A DNA stretch of 15,662 nt, from positions 1 to 15,662 of the forward strand of contig SLDE01000232.1 in NCBI GenBank assembly GCA_007125455.1, read 5' to 3'. Below are positions 5,567-12,395 of the stretch, piece by piece. This stretch comes from Ectothiorhodospiraceae bacterium. Lineage in GTDB: Bacteria; Pseudomonadota; Gammaproteobacteria; Thiohalomonadales; Thiohalomonadaceae. A program made the translations under genes and the position numbers. Positions within the stretch are counted from its first letter, which is position 1; each line of letters opens with the position of its first letter. The notes beneath the pieces are model-generated. The model saw nothing but the letters and a program-made list of their open reading frames with translations. It was not told the DNA's origin and did no database searches.

Positions 5567-6090
5567 TACTTCCAATCCTCTGTGCCAACGGCTTCCAACT
5601 TGTGGCGCGTATCCAGCACCGGGGCGGCGTCGATGTCCTGGGCGTCCATCATCTCCGCCAGGCGTTGCAGCGAGGAGAGGATCTGGTTTTGCTCCCAATC
5701 CTTTAGCTCAGTAAAACGCTGGATGAAGCGCTGCTGCAACAGGGTGGGGGCGATACGGAGCTTTTCGCGCCCCTGTTCGGTAAGGCTGACGAAGATCTTG
5801 CGCCGATCGGTGTGAGAGCGGATCCGCTGTAGCAGCTGACGCTTTTCCAATCTATCCAGGATGGAGCTCACCGTACCCTGACTAAGGTTCACCTCGCGGG
5901 CCAGCGCGCCGGCGCTCATCTCTTCGGCTCGGGCCAGGGCCTGCATGACCAGCAGCTGTGGCCCGGTGAAGCCCGCCTCCTGCATCAGGCGACGAGAGCG
6001 CATGTCGATGGCTCGGATTATCCTGCGCAGGGTGATCAACACGTCGGTACAGCGCTCATCGGCCAGCACCGTCTCATTTGTACTTGTCAT
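5566..6090 (-). CDS. ectR: MarR-family regulator, probable repressor of the ectoine operon
   Basis: 174 residues with a MarR winged helix: LSAGALAREVNLSQGTVSSILDRLEKR-type recognition region at about 58-84 and the wing motif SHTDRRKIFVSLTEQG at 92-107. The helices at both ends form the dimer interface. The ATG at 6090 is preferred because AGGA lies seven bases before it; the in-frame GTG at 6105 has no ribosome binding site. The gene is divergent from ectABC, the same arrangement as EctR1/CosR, which repress ectoine synthesis in methylotrophs and vibrios by binding near the ectA -10. The MarR family is certain; the ectoine role is inferred from position and the published relatives. Confidence 0.88.
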   Translation of the reverse strand: MTSTNETVLADERCTDVLITLRRIIRAIDMRSRRLMQEAGFTGPQLLVMQALARAEEMSAGALAREVNLSQGTVSSILDRLEKRQLLQRIRSHTDRRKIFVSLTEQGREKLRIAPTLLQQRFIQRFTELKDWEQNQILSSLQRLAEMMDAQDIDAAPVLDTRHKLEAVGTEDWK

Positions 6091-6133
6091 GGAAAATTCC
6101 TGCACCTTGTCTATTATTGTATGGTTGCCGCGA

Positions 6134-6151
6134 ACCGGCGCAGTTGCCGGT
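6134..6151. promoter_or_regulatory. Inverted repeat near the ectR promoter
   Basis: ACCGGC-6 bp-GCCGGT is a perfect 6-bp inverted repeat, 44-61 bp before the ectR ATG. It lies just upstream of TACAAT (minus strand, about 6116-6121), a likely ectR -10, so it could be an operator for ectR. Function is inference. Confidence 0.35.
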
Positions 6152-6212
6152 CATTTCGGCATATATTACTTTCATCACAAAGGGAATTAAAGGTGGGAAC
6201 AGCCGCCGTCAC

Positions 6213-6242
6213 TTGAATTTCGGCTCATCGGTGCGTTATAGT
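6213..6242 (+). promoter_or_regulatory. Probable promoter of ectABC
   Basis: TTGAAT (6213-6218), 18 bp, TATAGT (6237-6242) gives 4-of-6 and 5-of-6 matches. Transcription would begin near 6249, at the edge of the pseudo-palindrome at 6251-6270, and leave a leader of about 26 bases. Confidence 0.5.
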
Positions 6243-6250
6243 GAAAAAGA

Positions 6251-6270
6251 ATACTTTGCACACAAAGCAT
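6251..6270. promoter_or_regulatory. Candidate MarR/EctR operator
   Basis: ATACTTTG-4 bp-CAAAGCAT is an inverted repeat with 7 of 8 pairs, 20 bp in total. This is the size of a typical MarR-family site. It starts eight bases after the ectABC -10 and ends four bases before the ectA ATG, so a bound dimer would block initiation or early elongation. Confidence 0.45.
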
Positions 6271-6274
6271 ATTT

Positions 6275-6766
6275 ATGACAAATGAAACGACTGTCCGGCT
6301 ACGAATGCCGGAACTGGCTGACGGCAAACCTGTACACGAGCTGATCAGCCGCTGCCCCCCGCTGGATGTAAATTCCAGCTATAACTACTTTCTGCTTTGC
6401 AGCCACTTCCGCCAAACCTGCGTCATCGCCGAGCGCGATGACCATATGGGTGGTTTCCTCTCCGCCTACCTGTTGCCGGAACAGCCCGACACCTTGTTTG
6501 TCTGGCAGGTGGCGGTGGACGAGACCATGCGCGGCACTGGCCTGGCTGGGCGAATGCTGGATGAATTGCTGGCTCGGCCAGCCTGCCAGAAGCTGCGCCG
6601 CATCGAGACCACCATCGCGCCGGACAATGTCCCCTCGCGCCGGGTATTCGAGCGGCTGGCAGAGCGCCTGGGCGCCACCACCGAGGAAGAGGCCTTCCTG
6701 GAGGCGCACCACTTCGGCAGCGAAAGCCACGATGAGGAACGCCTGATCCGCATCAACCTGAAATAG
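6275..6766 (+). CDS. ectA: L-2,4-diaminobutyrate N-gamma-acetyltransferase
   Basis: 163 residues, the usual EctA length. This GNAT-fold enzyme moves an acetyl group from acetyl-CoA to the gamma-amino group of L-2,4-diaminobutyrate. The acetyl-CoA loop is RGTGLAGRML at 86-95, preceded by the strand FVWQVAVDE. The EctA-typical PPLDVNSSYNYFLLCSHF stretch is at 28-45, and TTIAPDNVPSRRVFERLA is at 112-129. There is no good ribosome binding site before the ATG, because the candidate operator occupies that space; initiation may be weak or depend on an A-rich leader. First gene of the ectoine operon; ectB follows after 60 bp. Confidence 0.97.
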   Translation: MTNETTVRLRMPELADGKPVHELISRCPPLDVNSSYNYFLLCSHFRQTCVIAERDDHMGGFLSAYLLPEQPDTLFVWQVAVDETMRGTGLAGRMLDELLARPACQKLRRIETTIAPDNVPSRRVFERLAERLGATTEEEAFLEAHHFGSESHDEERLIRINLK

Positions 6767-6826
6767 CACATCCGTAATCTGTCGGGCCGCTGGCCCGGCT
6801 GAACCACACAACAGAAGGAGAACAAC

Positions 6827-8104
6827 ATGAGGATCTTTGAAGAGCTGGAGTCTGAAGTACGCGGCTATGTCCGTTCCTTTCCTGCCATCTTTGACACTGC
6901 CAAGGGCTCATACATCTATGATGAGCACGGCACCAAATACATCGACTTCTTTGCCGGTGCCGGCACCCTGAACTACGGCCACAACAACCCGATCATCACC
7001 GAGGCGCTGATTGAGTATCTGCAGCGTGACGGGATCGTGCATGCGCTGGATAAGGCGACCGTGGCGAAGAAGAGCTTCCTGCAGAAGTTTCAGGACACCA
7101 TCCTCGTGCCCCGCGGCCTGAACTACAAGATCCAGTTCACCGGCCCCACCGGCACCAATGCGGTGGAAACCGCGCTGAAGCTGGCGCGTATGGTCAAGCG
7201 CCGCTCCAACGTGATCGCCTTCACCAACGGCTACCATGGCCTGACCATGGGTGCACTGGCGGTAACCGGTAACGACTTCTACCGTGATGAGTCCTACGGG
7301 GCGCGCAACAACGCCGATTCGGTACCCTTCGACGGCTACTTTGGCCCCGATGTGAACACCATCGACTACCTGCGCAAGTTCCTCACCGATGGCTCCTCCG
7401 GCATCGATCTGCCGGCGGCGATCATTGTTGAGACCGTACAGGGCGAAGGTGGCATCAATGTGGCCAGCACCAAATGGCTGCAGGAGCTGTCTGAGCTGTG
7501 CCACGAATTCGATATCCTGCTGATCATCGACGATATCCAGGTAGGCAATGGCCGTACCGGTACCTTCTTCAGCTTCGAAGAGGCCGGTATCAAGCCCGAT
7601 ATGGTCTGCATGTCCAAATCGATTGGTGGTGGCCTGCCGATGGCGATCCTGTTGATGCGTCCCGAGTTGGACCAGTGGCAGCCTGGTGAGCACACCGGCA
7701 CCTTCCGGGGTAACAACCTCGCCTTTGTCGCCGCCACCCAGGCGCTGAGCTACTGGGAGAACGAGGATTTCTCCGAGTCGATCAAGTACAAGGGCAGGAT
7801 CATGCAGGAAGAGCTGCAGAAGATTGCCGACAAGTATCCGCAGCTGGATATCGAACTGCGCGGGCGTGGCATGGTGTGGGGCCTGGATATCGGACGTGGC
7901 GGCTTCCCCGGCGAGGTCTCCAAGGAGGCCTTTGCCAATCACCTGATCATCGAGTTGGCCGGTGCCGACGACAGCGTGGTCAAGTTCCTGCCGGCGCTGA
8001 CCATCGAGGAAGAGACCCTGCGCGAAGGCATGGCCCTGATCGACAAAGCCATCGGTGATGTGCTGCAGCGTAGCGACGATGCGCGCAAAGGGATCGTGGC
8101 ATGA
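6827..8104 (+). CDS. ectB: L-2,4-diaminobutyrate:2-oxoglutarate transaminase
   Basis: 425 residues, normal for EctB. This class III PLP aminotransferase converts aspartate 4-semialdehyde and glutamate to L-2,4-diaminobutyrate and 2-oxoglutarate, the committed step of ectoine synthesis. Visible motifs: GPTGTNAVETALKLAR at 106-121 for phosphate binding, NGYHG at 134-138, IIDDIQVGNGRTG at 233-245 with the PLP-ring aspartate, and the PLP lysine K264 in CMSKSIGGGLP. AAGGAG lies six bases before the ATG. Its stop overlaps the ectC start (ATGA), so the two are translationally coupled. Confidence 0.98.
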   Translation: MRIFEELESEVRGYVRSFPAIFDTAKGSYIYDEHGTKYIDFFAGAGTLNYGHNNPIITEALIEYLQRDGIVHALDKATVAKKSFLQKFQDTILVPRGLNYKIQFTGPTGTNAVETALKLARMVKRRSNVIAFTNGYHGLTMGALAVTGNDFYRDESYGARNNADSVPFDGYFGPDVNTIDYLRKFLTDGSSGIDLPAAIIVETVQGEGGINVASTKWLQELSELCHEFDILLIIDDIQVGNGRTGTFFSFEEAGIKPDMVCMSKSIGGGLPMAILLMRPELDQWQPGEHTGTFRGNNLAFVAATQALSYWENEDFSESIKYKGRIMQEELQKIADKYPQLDIELRGRGMVWGLDIGRGGFPGEVSKEAFANHLIIELAGADDSVVKFLPALTIEEETLREGMALIDKAIGDVLQRSDDARKGIVA

Positions 8105-8526
8105 TCGTACGCAATCTGGACGAGATCATCGGCAGCGAGCGTGAAGTACATGCCGAAAACGGCAACTGGGTGAGCCGCCGCTTTGTCCTCGATGACGACA
8201 AGGCGGGCTTCTCCTTCCATGAAACCATCATCAAGGCGGGCACCGAGACCCACATTTGGTACAAAAACCATGTGGAAGCGGTCTACTGTGTCGCCGGTGA
8301 TGGGGAGATCGAGGATCTGAAGACCGGCAAGGTACACCCGATCAAGGACGGCACCCTCTACCTGCTGGACGACCACGACGAGCATCTGCTGCGCGGTGGC
8401 AAGGAAGACATGCGCCTGATCTGTACCTTCAACCCGCCCGTCACCGGACGCGAGCACCATGACGAGGACGGGGCCTATGCACCCCATCCTCGCGCGGCCG
8501 AGTACAAGGCGGTAAGAGAGGGGTAA
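8101..8526 (+). CDS. ectC: Ectoine synthase
   Basis: 141 residues, slightly longer than many EctC proteins. It is a cupin-fold, iron-dependent cyclase that closes N-gamma-acetyl-diaminobutyrate to ectoine with loss of water. The cupin motif THIWYKNHVEAVYCVAGDGE is at 50-69. By comparison with the solved Paenibacillus enzyme, E59, Y87 and H95 should be the metal ligands. Start overlaps the ectB stop. No aspartokinase (ask_ect) or ectoine hydroxylase (ectD) gene follows, so this operon as seen makes ectoine only; those genes may lie elsewhere. Confidence 0.97.
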   Translation: MIVRNLDEIIGSEREVHAENGNWVSRRFVLDDDKAGFSFHETIIKAGTETHIWYKNHVEAVYCVAGDGEIEDLKTGKVHPIKDGTLYLLDDHDEHLLRGGKEDMRLICTFNPPVTGREHHDEDGAYAPHPRAAEYKAVREG

Positions 8527-8603
8527 AAGCAGTTACAAGTGGCAAGTGGAAAGAGGCAGTCTGACTTCGCTTGCTACTTGTTTCTTGTCACTTGCTGCTG
8601 CTT
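8527..8603. repeat. Inverted repeat without a gene, related to the four-helix-bundle cassette ends
   Basis: AAGCAGTTACAAGTGGCAAG (8527-8546) and the reverse complement of 8584-8603 match at 16 of 20 positions, with 37 bases between them. The left arm shares the 10-mer CAGTTACAAG with the left arm around the four-helix-bundle gene (2907-2916). It starts directly after the ectC stop and could also form a hairpin in the ect transcript. Confidence 0.5.
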
Positions 8604-8604
8604 C

Positions 8605-8632
8605 ATCGCGGCAGAGCCGCTCCTACAAAAAT
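8605..8632 (-). repeat. REP element, copy a
   Basis: Read on the minus strand it has a GTAG head, then GAGCGGCTCTGCCGCGAT, that is GCGGC-3 nt-GCCGC as a hairpin. This is the layout of REP sequences linked to RAYT transposases, as known in Pseudomonas. Confidence 0.7.
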
Positions 8633-8640
8633 TCAGCTTT

Positions 8641-8668
8641 ATCGCGGCGGAGCCGCTCCTACAAAAAT
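8641..8668 (-). repeat. REP element, copy b
   Basis: Matches copy a at 27 of 28 positions, same orientation, starting 36 bases after it. The flanking A5T is also conserved, so the repeat unit reaches beyond the hairpin. Confidence 0.7.
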
Positions 8669-8682
8669 GCAGCCACTGCCCC

Positions 8683-8704
8683 GTCGCGGCGTAGCTGCTC
8701 CTAC
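8683..8704 (-). repeat. REP element, copy c, overlapping the rimO stop
   Basis: A more diverged copy (GTAGGAGCAGCTACGCCGCGAC on the minus strand, arms compensated to GCGGC/GCTGC with one G-U type change). The TAG of its GTAG head is the rimO stop codon. Confidence 0.6.
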
Positions 8705-10029
8705 CGGGGTTGCTCGGAAGCGATGGCGTAGAGGTCGTGCTCGTCGGCGGCATTGATCACGACATCCAGTGCATCTCCGGGCTCTAGCCCGTCAAATCCT
8801 CGTAAGACCACCACGCCATCGATCTCCGGTGCCTCAGCGGGACTGCGGGCGATCGCCTCACTACAGATCACCTCGTCGACCAGTACCGTGGCACTCGTAC
8901 CGACACGCTGTTGCAGCTTGTCGGCGCTGATCGCGGTCTGTAATTCCATGAAGCGTTCCAGGCGCTCCTGCTTAAGCTCTTCGGGGATCGCGCCGGGCAG
9001 TGCGTTGGCCGGGGCTCCGGCCACTGGCGAGTAGGCGAAGGCCCCGGCACGGTCCAGTTGCGCCTCCTGCATGAACTCCAGCAACATCTCGAAGTCGCGC
9101 TCGGTCTCGCCGGGAAAGCCCACGATAAAGGTGGAGCGCAGGGTCAGTGGGGGGCAGATATCGCGCCAGGTCTCGATGCGGCGCAGCATGTTCTCGCTGT
9201 CGGCGGGACGGCGCATCGCCTTGAGTACGCTGGGGCTGGCGTGTTGCAGAGGAACATCCAGGTAAGGCAGGGCGTAGCCGTCGGCCATCAGCTCGACCAG
9301 GCGGTCGACCCGCGGATAGGGATAGACGTAGTGCAGTCGCAGCCAAGCACCCAGGGAGCCCAGCTGTTTGACCAGAGTGTCGATGTCGGTCTTGAGCGGG
9401 CGGCCCTGCCAAAAGTCGGTGCGGTATTTTTTGTCCACCCCGTAGGCAGCGGTGTCCTGGGCGACGATCAATAACTCCTGCACCCCGTCCTCGACCAGTT
9501 TCTCCGCCTCCTCCAGGATCTCACCGATGGGCCGGCTGGCCAGACGACCGCGCATCGAGGGGATGATGCAAAAACTGCACTGCTGATTGCAGCCCTCGGC
9601 GATCTTCAGATAGGCATAGTGACGGGGGGTGAGCTTGATCCCACCGGGGGGGACCAGATCGGTCCAGGGGTCGTGCTGGGGCGGCAGATGGTGGTGTACC
9701 GCCGCCATCACCTCTTCCAGGGAGTTGGGGCCGGTGACCGCCAGAACCTGAGGGTGGGCACTTTGCACCACCCCCTCCTTGGCGCCCAGGCAACCGGTGA
9801 CGATCACCCGGCCATTTTCGTTGAGCGCCTCGCCGATGGTCTCCAGTGATTCCTCCACCGCCGCGTCGATGAAGCCACAGGTGTTGACCACCACCAGCTC
9901 GGCCCCCTGATAGTCGGGCACGATCTGGTAGCCTTCGGCGCGCAGTTGGGTGAGGATGCGCTCGGCATCGACAGTGGCCTTGGGGCAGCCGAGGCTGACA
10001 AAACCGACCTTGGGAATGGCTTGGGACAT
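8701..10029 (-). CDS. rimO: Ribosomal protein S12 methylthiotransferase RimO
   Basis: 442 residues from the ATG at 10029, chosen because GGAAG precedes it and the protein then starts MSQAIPKVGFVSLGCPKA like RimO; the longer frame adds 22 unlikely residues. RimO is a radical-SAM enzyme with two 4Fe-4S clusters that adds a methylthio group to the conserved aspartate (Asp88/89) of S12. The N-terminal UPF0004 domain has C15, C51 (NTCGF) and C80 (GCLGAKE). The radical-SAM motif is C147-x3-C151-x2-C154 (EGCNQQCSFC). A TRAM domain closes the protein (about 375-440). The stop codon lies in a REP element, which suggests the extreme C-terminus was set by that insertion. Confidence 0.97.
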   Translation of the reverse strand: MSQAIPKVGFVSLGCPKATVDAERILTQLRAEGYQIVPDYQGAELVVVNTCGFIDAAVEESLETIGEALNENGRVIVTGCLGAKEGVVQSAHPQVLAVTGPNSLEEVMAAVHHHLPPQHDPWTDLVPPGGIKLTPRHYAYLKIAEGCNQQCSFCIIPSMRGRLASRPIGEILEEAEKLVEDGVQELLIVAQDTAAYGVDKKYRTDFWQGRPLKTDIDTLVKQLGSLGAWLRLHYVYPYPRVDRLVELMADGYALPYLDVPLQHASPSVLKAMRRPADSENMLRRIETWRDICPPLTLRSTFIVGFPGETERDFEMLLEFMQEAQLDRAGAFAYSPVAGAPANALPGAIPEELKQERLERFMELQTAISADKLQQRVGTSATVLVDEVICSEAIARSPAEAPEIDGVVVLRGFDGLEPGDALDVVINAADEHDLYAIASEQPR

Positions 10030-10100
10030 CGATCTTCCGGTTGGGGAGGCACCCGAGGTGCGGGGGGGATATTCTATACGATGCGGGGTGGGCAAAACAG

Positions 10101-10121
10101 GGCCGCGATGACAACACGGCC
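10101..10121 (-). terminator. Weak possible terminator after the four-cysteine protein gene
   Basis: GGCCG-11 nt-CGGCC, followed on the minus strand by CTGTTTT. A 5-bp stem and an interrupted T-run make this weak; it stands between the small gene and rimO. Confidence 0.3.
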
Positions 10122-10128
10122 GCCGGTA

Positions 10129-10341
10129 TTAGTGCTTGTGCTTGGCATTGAAGTCCTGCATCTTCTTGCGCAGCTCGATCAGATCGGGAACCCGAACCCG
10201 CACCTTCTGACAGATCTCGCATACCCCTTCCATCTTCTCTTTAATGCGCGGGTCGCCCTCTTCGATGATCGCCTCCTTGCACAGGTCGCATTCATGCTGC
10301 AATTCAAGCAGCTTGTCGGTGTCCGAGGCATCATGGCTCAT
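10129..10341 (-). CDS. Small four-cysteine (probable zinc-binding) protein, unknown function
   Basis: 70 residues, highly charged, with two CxxC pairs: C18/C21 (HECDLC) and C41/C44 (GVCEICQ), 19 residues apart. This spacing suits a single zinc site (treble-clef or zinc-ribbon-like). The C-terminal helix about 50-70 is amphipathic and basic and ends in NAKHKH. There is no signal peptide. AGGA precedes the ATG at a good distance, and a consensus-like promoter lies upstream, so it should be well expressed. It lies upstream of rimO on the same strand with a gap of about 100 bases. No family is recognised, and a role in protein-nucleic acid or protein-protein contacts is only a guess. Confidence 0.7.
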   Translation of the reverse strand: MSHDASDTDKLLELQHECDLCKEAIIEEGDPRIKEKMEGVCEICQKVRVRVPDLIELRKKMQDFNAKHKH

Positions 10342-10372
10342 CGGTATATCCTCATGGCTAGTTCAGCAGGCT

Positions 10373-10401
10373 ACTACACCTTTTGTGACCACCACTGTCA
10401 A
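10373..10401 (-). promoter_or_regulatory. Promoter of the four-cysteine protein gene
   Basis: TTGACA (10396-10401), 17 bp, TGTAGT (10373-10378) on the minus strand: perfect -35, optimal spacing, 4-of-6 -10. The start would be near 10366, about 25 bases before the ATG. Confidence 0.65.
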
Positions 10402-10448
10402 GTATTCGTTCCACCATATCCATTTGTACGCATTATGTATACTTATAC

Positions 10449-10462
10449 CCACCCAAGGGTGG
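10449..10462. promoter_or_regulatory. Palindrome upstream of the aldo-keto reductase gene
   Basis: CCACCC-AA-GGGTGG is a perfect 6-bp inverted repeat. It lies about 40 bases before TATATT (10501-10506), a likely -10 of the plus-strand gene that lacks a good -35. An activator site is one reading; function is inference. Confidence 0.3.
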
Positions 10463-10536
10463 TTTGTGCTCAATGGCTGGCCGTTTTTGTCGATGCGCGT
10501 TATATTCGGGCAAACCCCCACAGGGAGAGAGCGTCA

Positions 10537-11580
10537 ATGCACTACCGAAAACTGGGCAGAACCGGCCTATCCGTTAGCCTGATCGGGCTAGGAACCATGA
10601 CCTTTGGTGAGCAAAACAGCGAGAAAGAGGCCTTTGCCCAGCTCGACTTCGCCACCGGGCAGGGGGTCAACCTCATCGACACCGCCGAGATGTATGCCGT
10701 GCCCCCGCGTGCCGAAACCTTCGGCAGCACCGAAACCATTATCGGCAAGTGGCTCAAACGCAGCAGCCAGCGAGAAAACGTGGTACTGGCCACCAAGGTC
10801 TGTGGCCCTTGCGGTGACTGGCTGCCCCATGTGCGCAATGGCCAGGCCCGACTCGACCGGCACAATATCTCCAAGGCGATCAACGACAGCCTGAAGCGAC
10901 TGCAGACCGATTACATCGATCTGTATCAACTGCACTGGCCCGAACGCAAAACCAACTTTTTCGGTAAGCTGGGCTATGTACACGATCCAGAGGATCGCCC
11001 GGTGCCGATCATCGAGACCCTGCAGTTGCTCAATGATCTGGTCAAGGAGGGCAAGATCCGCCATGTGGGCCTGTCCAACGAGACCGCCTGGGGGGTGATG
11101 CGTTACCTGCAGTTATCCGACTGCCTGCAGATGCCCCGCGTAGCCAGTATTCAGAACCCCTACAGTTTGCTTAACCGTAGCTTTGAGGTGGGGCTGGCCG
11201 AGGTTGCTCACCGCGAGGATGTGAACCTGCTGGCCTACTCGCCACTGGGCTTTGGGGTGTTGTCTGGCAAGTATCAGCAGGGCGCACGCCCGGAGGGGGC
11301 CCGGCTGAGCCTGTTCCCCGACTACAACCGCTACAGCAATCCCCAGGCCGAGGCGGCCACCAGCGCCTATGTGGCCCTGGCCAAACAGCATGGGCTAGAC
11401 CCGGCACAGATGGCGCTGGCCTATGTGAACAGCCGCCCCTTTGTCGCTAGCAACCTGATCGGCGCCACCACCATGGAGCAGCTCAAAAGCAATATCGCCA
11501 GTATCGATCTTCGCCTAGGTGATGAGGTGCTCGATGGGATCGAGGCGATCCACCAGCAGTATCCCAATCCCAGTCCCTAA
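10537..11580 (+). CDS. tas: NADP(H)-dependent aldo-keto reductase, Tas-like
   Basis: 347 residues, nearly the same length as E. coli Tas (346) and closely similar throughout: LGLGTMTFGEQNSE-like start, SLKRLQTDYIDLYQLHWPER, IQNPYSLLNRSFEVGLAEV, HGLDPAQMALAYV. The catalytic tetrad of the family is present: D48, Y53, K87 and H133. It should reduce carbonyl compounds with NADPH in the cytoplasm; the natural substrate of Tas is not established. The start at 10537 has GGGAGAGAG upstream. A longer open frame exists to the left but runs antisense through rimO and is not coding. A glutathione S-transferase-like gene follows after 66 bp, perhaps in one operon for detoxification. Confidence 0.95.
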   Translation: MHYRKLGRTGLSVSLIGLGTMTFGEQNSEKEAFAQLDFATGQGVNLIDTAEMYAVPPRAETFGSTETIIGKWLKRSSQRENVVLATKVCGPCGDWLPHVRNGQARLDRHNISKAINDSLKRLQTDYIDLYQLHWPERKTNFFGKLGYVHDPEDRPVPIIETLQLLNDLVKEGKIRHVGLSNETAWGVMRYLQLSDCLQMPRVASIQNPYSLLNRSFEVGLAEVAHREDVNLLAYSPLGFGVLSGKYQQGARPEGARLSLFPDYNRYSNPQAEAATSAYVALAKQHGLDPAQMALAYVNSRPFVASNLIGATTMEQLKSNIASIDLRLGDEVLDGIEAIHQQYPNPSP

Positions 11581-11646
11581 TCGTGAGTCAACGACCAACC
11601 CCGCTTTGGGCGGTGAGACAGATAAAAAACTGAAATGAGGAGACCT

Positions 11647-12300
11647 ATGAAACCCGAACTGATCAGCTTCAAACTCTGCCCCTTTGTACAGCGCTCGGTG
11701 ATCATCCTGAAGGAGAAAGGGGTCGATTACGACATCAACTATATCGACCTGCGTAACCCGCCGACGTGGTTTTCGCAGGTCTCGCCACTGGGCAAGGTAC
11801 CGGTTTTGCGGGTCGGCGATGAGGTGGTGTTTGAGTCGGCGGTGATCATGGAGTACCTGGATGAGGTGAATCCGCCATCCTTGCATCCGGCCGATCCGTT
11901 GCGCAAGGCGCAGAACCGTGCCTGGATCGAGTTTGCCTCTACCCTGTTCATGACCCAGTTCAGCATGGTGATGGCCAAGGACAAGGAGGGCTGTGTGCAG
12001 GCAGAAAGCGAGCTGCGCGGCAAGCTGGCGCAGCTGGAGCCCCAGGTGAAGGGCGAGTTCTTCAATGGTACGGAGTTTCAGCTGATCGACGCGGCCTACG
12101 CGCCACTGTTCATGCGCATGGCACTGCTGGAGGATTGGTCACCCATGGGGCTGCTGGAGCGTTTGCCCAGGCTGACCAAGTGGTCTGAGCGCCTACTGGA
12201 GCGCAGTTCGGTACAGGCGTCGGTGGTCAAGGAGTTGCCCGAGCTCTACCGGGGGCATATCGCCAACAGTGGTGGTTATGGTGCAGAGCGCTGGGGTTAA
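11647..12300 (+). CDS. Glutathione S-transferase family protein
   Basis: 217 residues from the ATG at 11647, chosen over the ATG at 11635 because GAGGAG sits six bases before it. The N-terminal thioredoxin-like domain (1-78) begins ISFKLCPFVQRSVIIL; C11-P-F is the motif of cysteine-type (omega-like, thiol-transferase) members, not tyrosine/serine-type ones. The cis-proline V-P-V-L and the glutathione-gripping E-S in VVFESAVIMEYLDE are present. The helical C-terminal domain covers about 85-200. The likely chemistry is glutathione-dependent thiol transfer or dehydroascorbate-type reduction; the substrate is unknown. Confidence 0.92.
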   Translation: MKPELISFKLCPFVQRSVIILKEKGVDYDINYIDLRNPPTWFSQVSPLGKVPVLRVGDEVVFESAVIMEYLDEVNPPSLHPADPLRKAQNRAWIEFASTLFMTQFSMVMAKDKEGCVQAESELRGKLAQLEPQVKGEFFNGTEFQLIDAAYAPLFMRMALLEDWSPMGLLERLPRLTKWSERLLERSSVQASVVKELPELYRGHIANSGGYGAERWG

Positions 12301-12328
12301 TGTAGTGCCTCAGAATAAATGACACATC

Positions 12329-12388
12329 GTAACTGCTCGTCTCCTTTATCCCCTCTCCCCCATTGGGGGAGAGGGGGCGAGTAGATAC
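12329..12388. repeat. 60-bp palindromic repeat, copy 2
   Basis: Second copy of the element at 2670-2729 (55 of 60 identical). The inner stem is perfect here: CCCCTCTCCCCC-ATT-GGGGGAGAGGGG, 12 bp with a 3-base loop, enclosed by CTCG/CGAG. It lies between the convergent ends of the GST-like and SH3 genes and could act as a roadblock or terminator for both. Confidence 0.75.
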
Positions 12389-12395
12389 GACATAT

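Noticed and set aside
6908..7942. A 344-codon minus-strand ORF
   Set aside because: It is antisense to ectB along its whole length and has no ribosome binding site or family.
8605..8704. A short CRISPR array
   Set aside because: The three repeats are palindromic GTAG-head REP units with unequal, related spacers and no cas genes; the third copy is diverged and overlaps rimO.
9946..10536. N-terminal extension of the aldo-keto reductase frame
   Set aside because: The extension runs antisense through rimO and the four-cysteine gene; Tas homology and the ribosome binding site place the start at 10537.
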